64,000 bases of DNA, from NCBI RefSeq assembly GCF_002735305.1, contig NZ_PDYG01000074.1, forward strand, positions 123,725 to 187,724, written 5' to 3'. A program made the position numbers and the translations under genes. Origin of the DNA: Agathobacter ruminis. Lineage in GTDB: Bacteria > Bacillota > Clostridia > Lachnospirales > Lachnospiraceae. This document shows, piece by piece, positions 63,942-64,000 of this stretch; position 1 is the stretch's first letter; each line of letters starts with the position of its first letter. The notes beneath the pieces were generated by a model. It was not told where the DNA came from and did no database searches. It worked only from the letters and a program-made list of their open reading frames with translations.

Positions 63942-64000
63942 TGAGGTGACCCCAAAAAGTTAGACTTTTTAAGCGTAGCAGTTTTTGGCTGCTACGCTTT
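63942..64000 (+). mobile_element. Left end of an IS3-family insertion sequence (cut by the window edge)
   Basis: TGAGGTGACCCCAAAAAGTT resembles the terminal inverted repeat of IS3-family elements common in Firmicutes: it begins with TG and carries the TGACCCC-AAAAAGTTAGA block. A stem-loop (63971-63981 with 63989-63999) follows. No transposase gene is visible because the window ends. The hairpin could instead be the terminator of the xylB operon. The family call rests on memory of such ends and needs the adjoining sequence. Confidence 0.5.

Noticed and set aside
1..64000. tRNA, rRNA, CRISPR array and prophage genes
   Set aside because: Reading through the intergenic spaces showed no cloverleaf with a conserved TTCGA arm, no rRNA-like blocks, no spacer-separated repeats and no phage structural genes. 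Short RNAs could still have been missed by eye.

Overview
The window looks like chromosomal DNA of a low-to-mid G+C Firmicute, most likely a gut Lachnospiraceae member. This is inferred from the gene set and gene order (tig, clpP, clpX, lon; an AsnA-type asparagine synthetase; RNase HIII; a DUF1294/DUF1653/DUF4867 background), from strong AGGAGG-type ribosome binding sites with frequent GTG/TTG starts, and from sigma-A-like promoters. No rRNA, tRNA or CRISPR array was seen.

Layout. 1-5.8 kb: an acyl-metabolism and one-carbon operon (thiolase-like enzyme, DUF35 partner, acyl-carrier-like protein, phosphotransacetylase, metallo-hydrolase, FchA cyclohydrolase, FolD, DUF1294 protein). 5.9-19.6 kb: housekeeping and repair genes (asnA, rnhC, an ABC-F protein, a hybrid histidine kinase, a Y-family polymerase with its YolD partner, a YigZ protein, a class A penicillin-binding protein, two unknown envelope/coiled-coil proteins, nth, DUF1653). 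19.6-25.8 kb: a DJ-1/PfpI protein, then a heterodimeric ABC exporter behind a leader that can be read as a complete ribosome-mediated attenuator, then an M42 peptidase and a methyltransferase. 25.9-33.6 kb: tig, clpP, clpX, lon, a cytoplasmic GH13 enzyme and a flavin reductase. 33.6-41.2 kb: crotonase, a LytS-like/REC-SARP two-component pair, mutY, a surface nuclease, glf and a glycosyltransferase.

41.2-64 kb is an accessory carbohydrate region in three modules: (i) an AraC regulator divergent from an RbsA-type importer with two different permeases, a lipoprotein, a GH78-like enzyme and a chemoreceptor; (ii) a YesM/YesN two-component system divergent from a CUT1 importer that has no ATPase gene of its own; (iii) a LacI repressor divergent from a xylulokinase, an L-fucose/L-arabinose isomerase-family enzyme and a DUF4867 protein, with two identical operators 126 bp apart. 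A DUF4190 membrane protein and a cell-wall amidase lie between (ii) and (iii). The last 60 bases look like the left end of an IS3-family insertion sequence cut by the window edge.

The most interesting signals are: the alternative-pairing leader and 30-codon peptide upstream of the ABC exporter; a FolD that has lost two of the cyclohydrolase catalytic residues while a separate cyclohydrolase gene sits just upstream; the thiolase/DUF35/ACP/Pta module; the helically phased LacI operators; an RbsA-type ATPase and an exporter pair that each retain one canonical ATP site; and a compact block of palindromes at 53984-54113.
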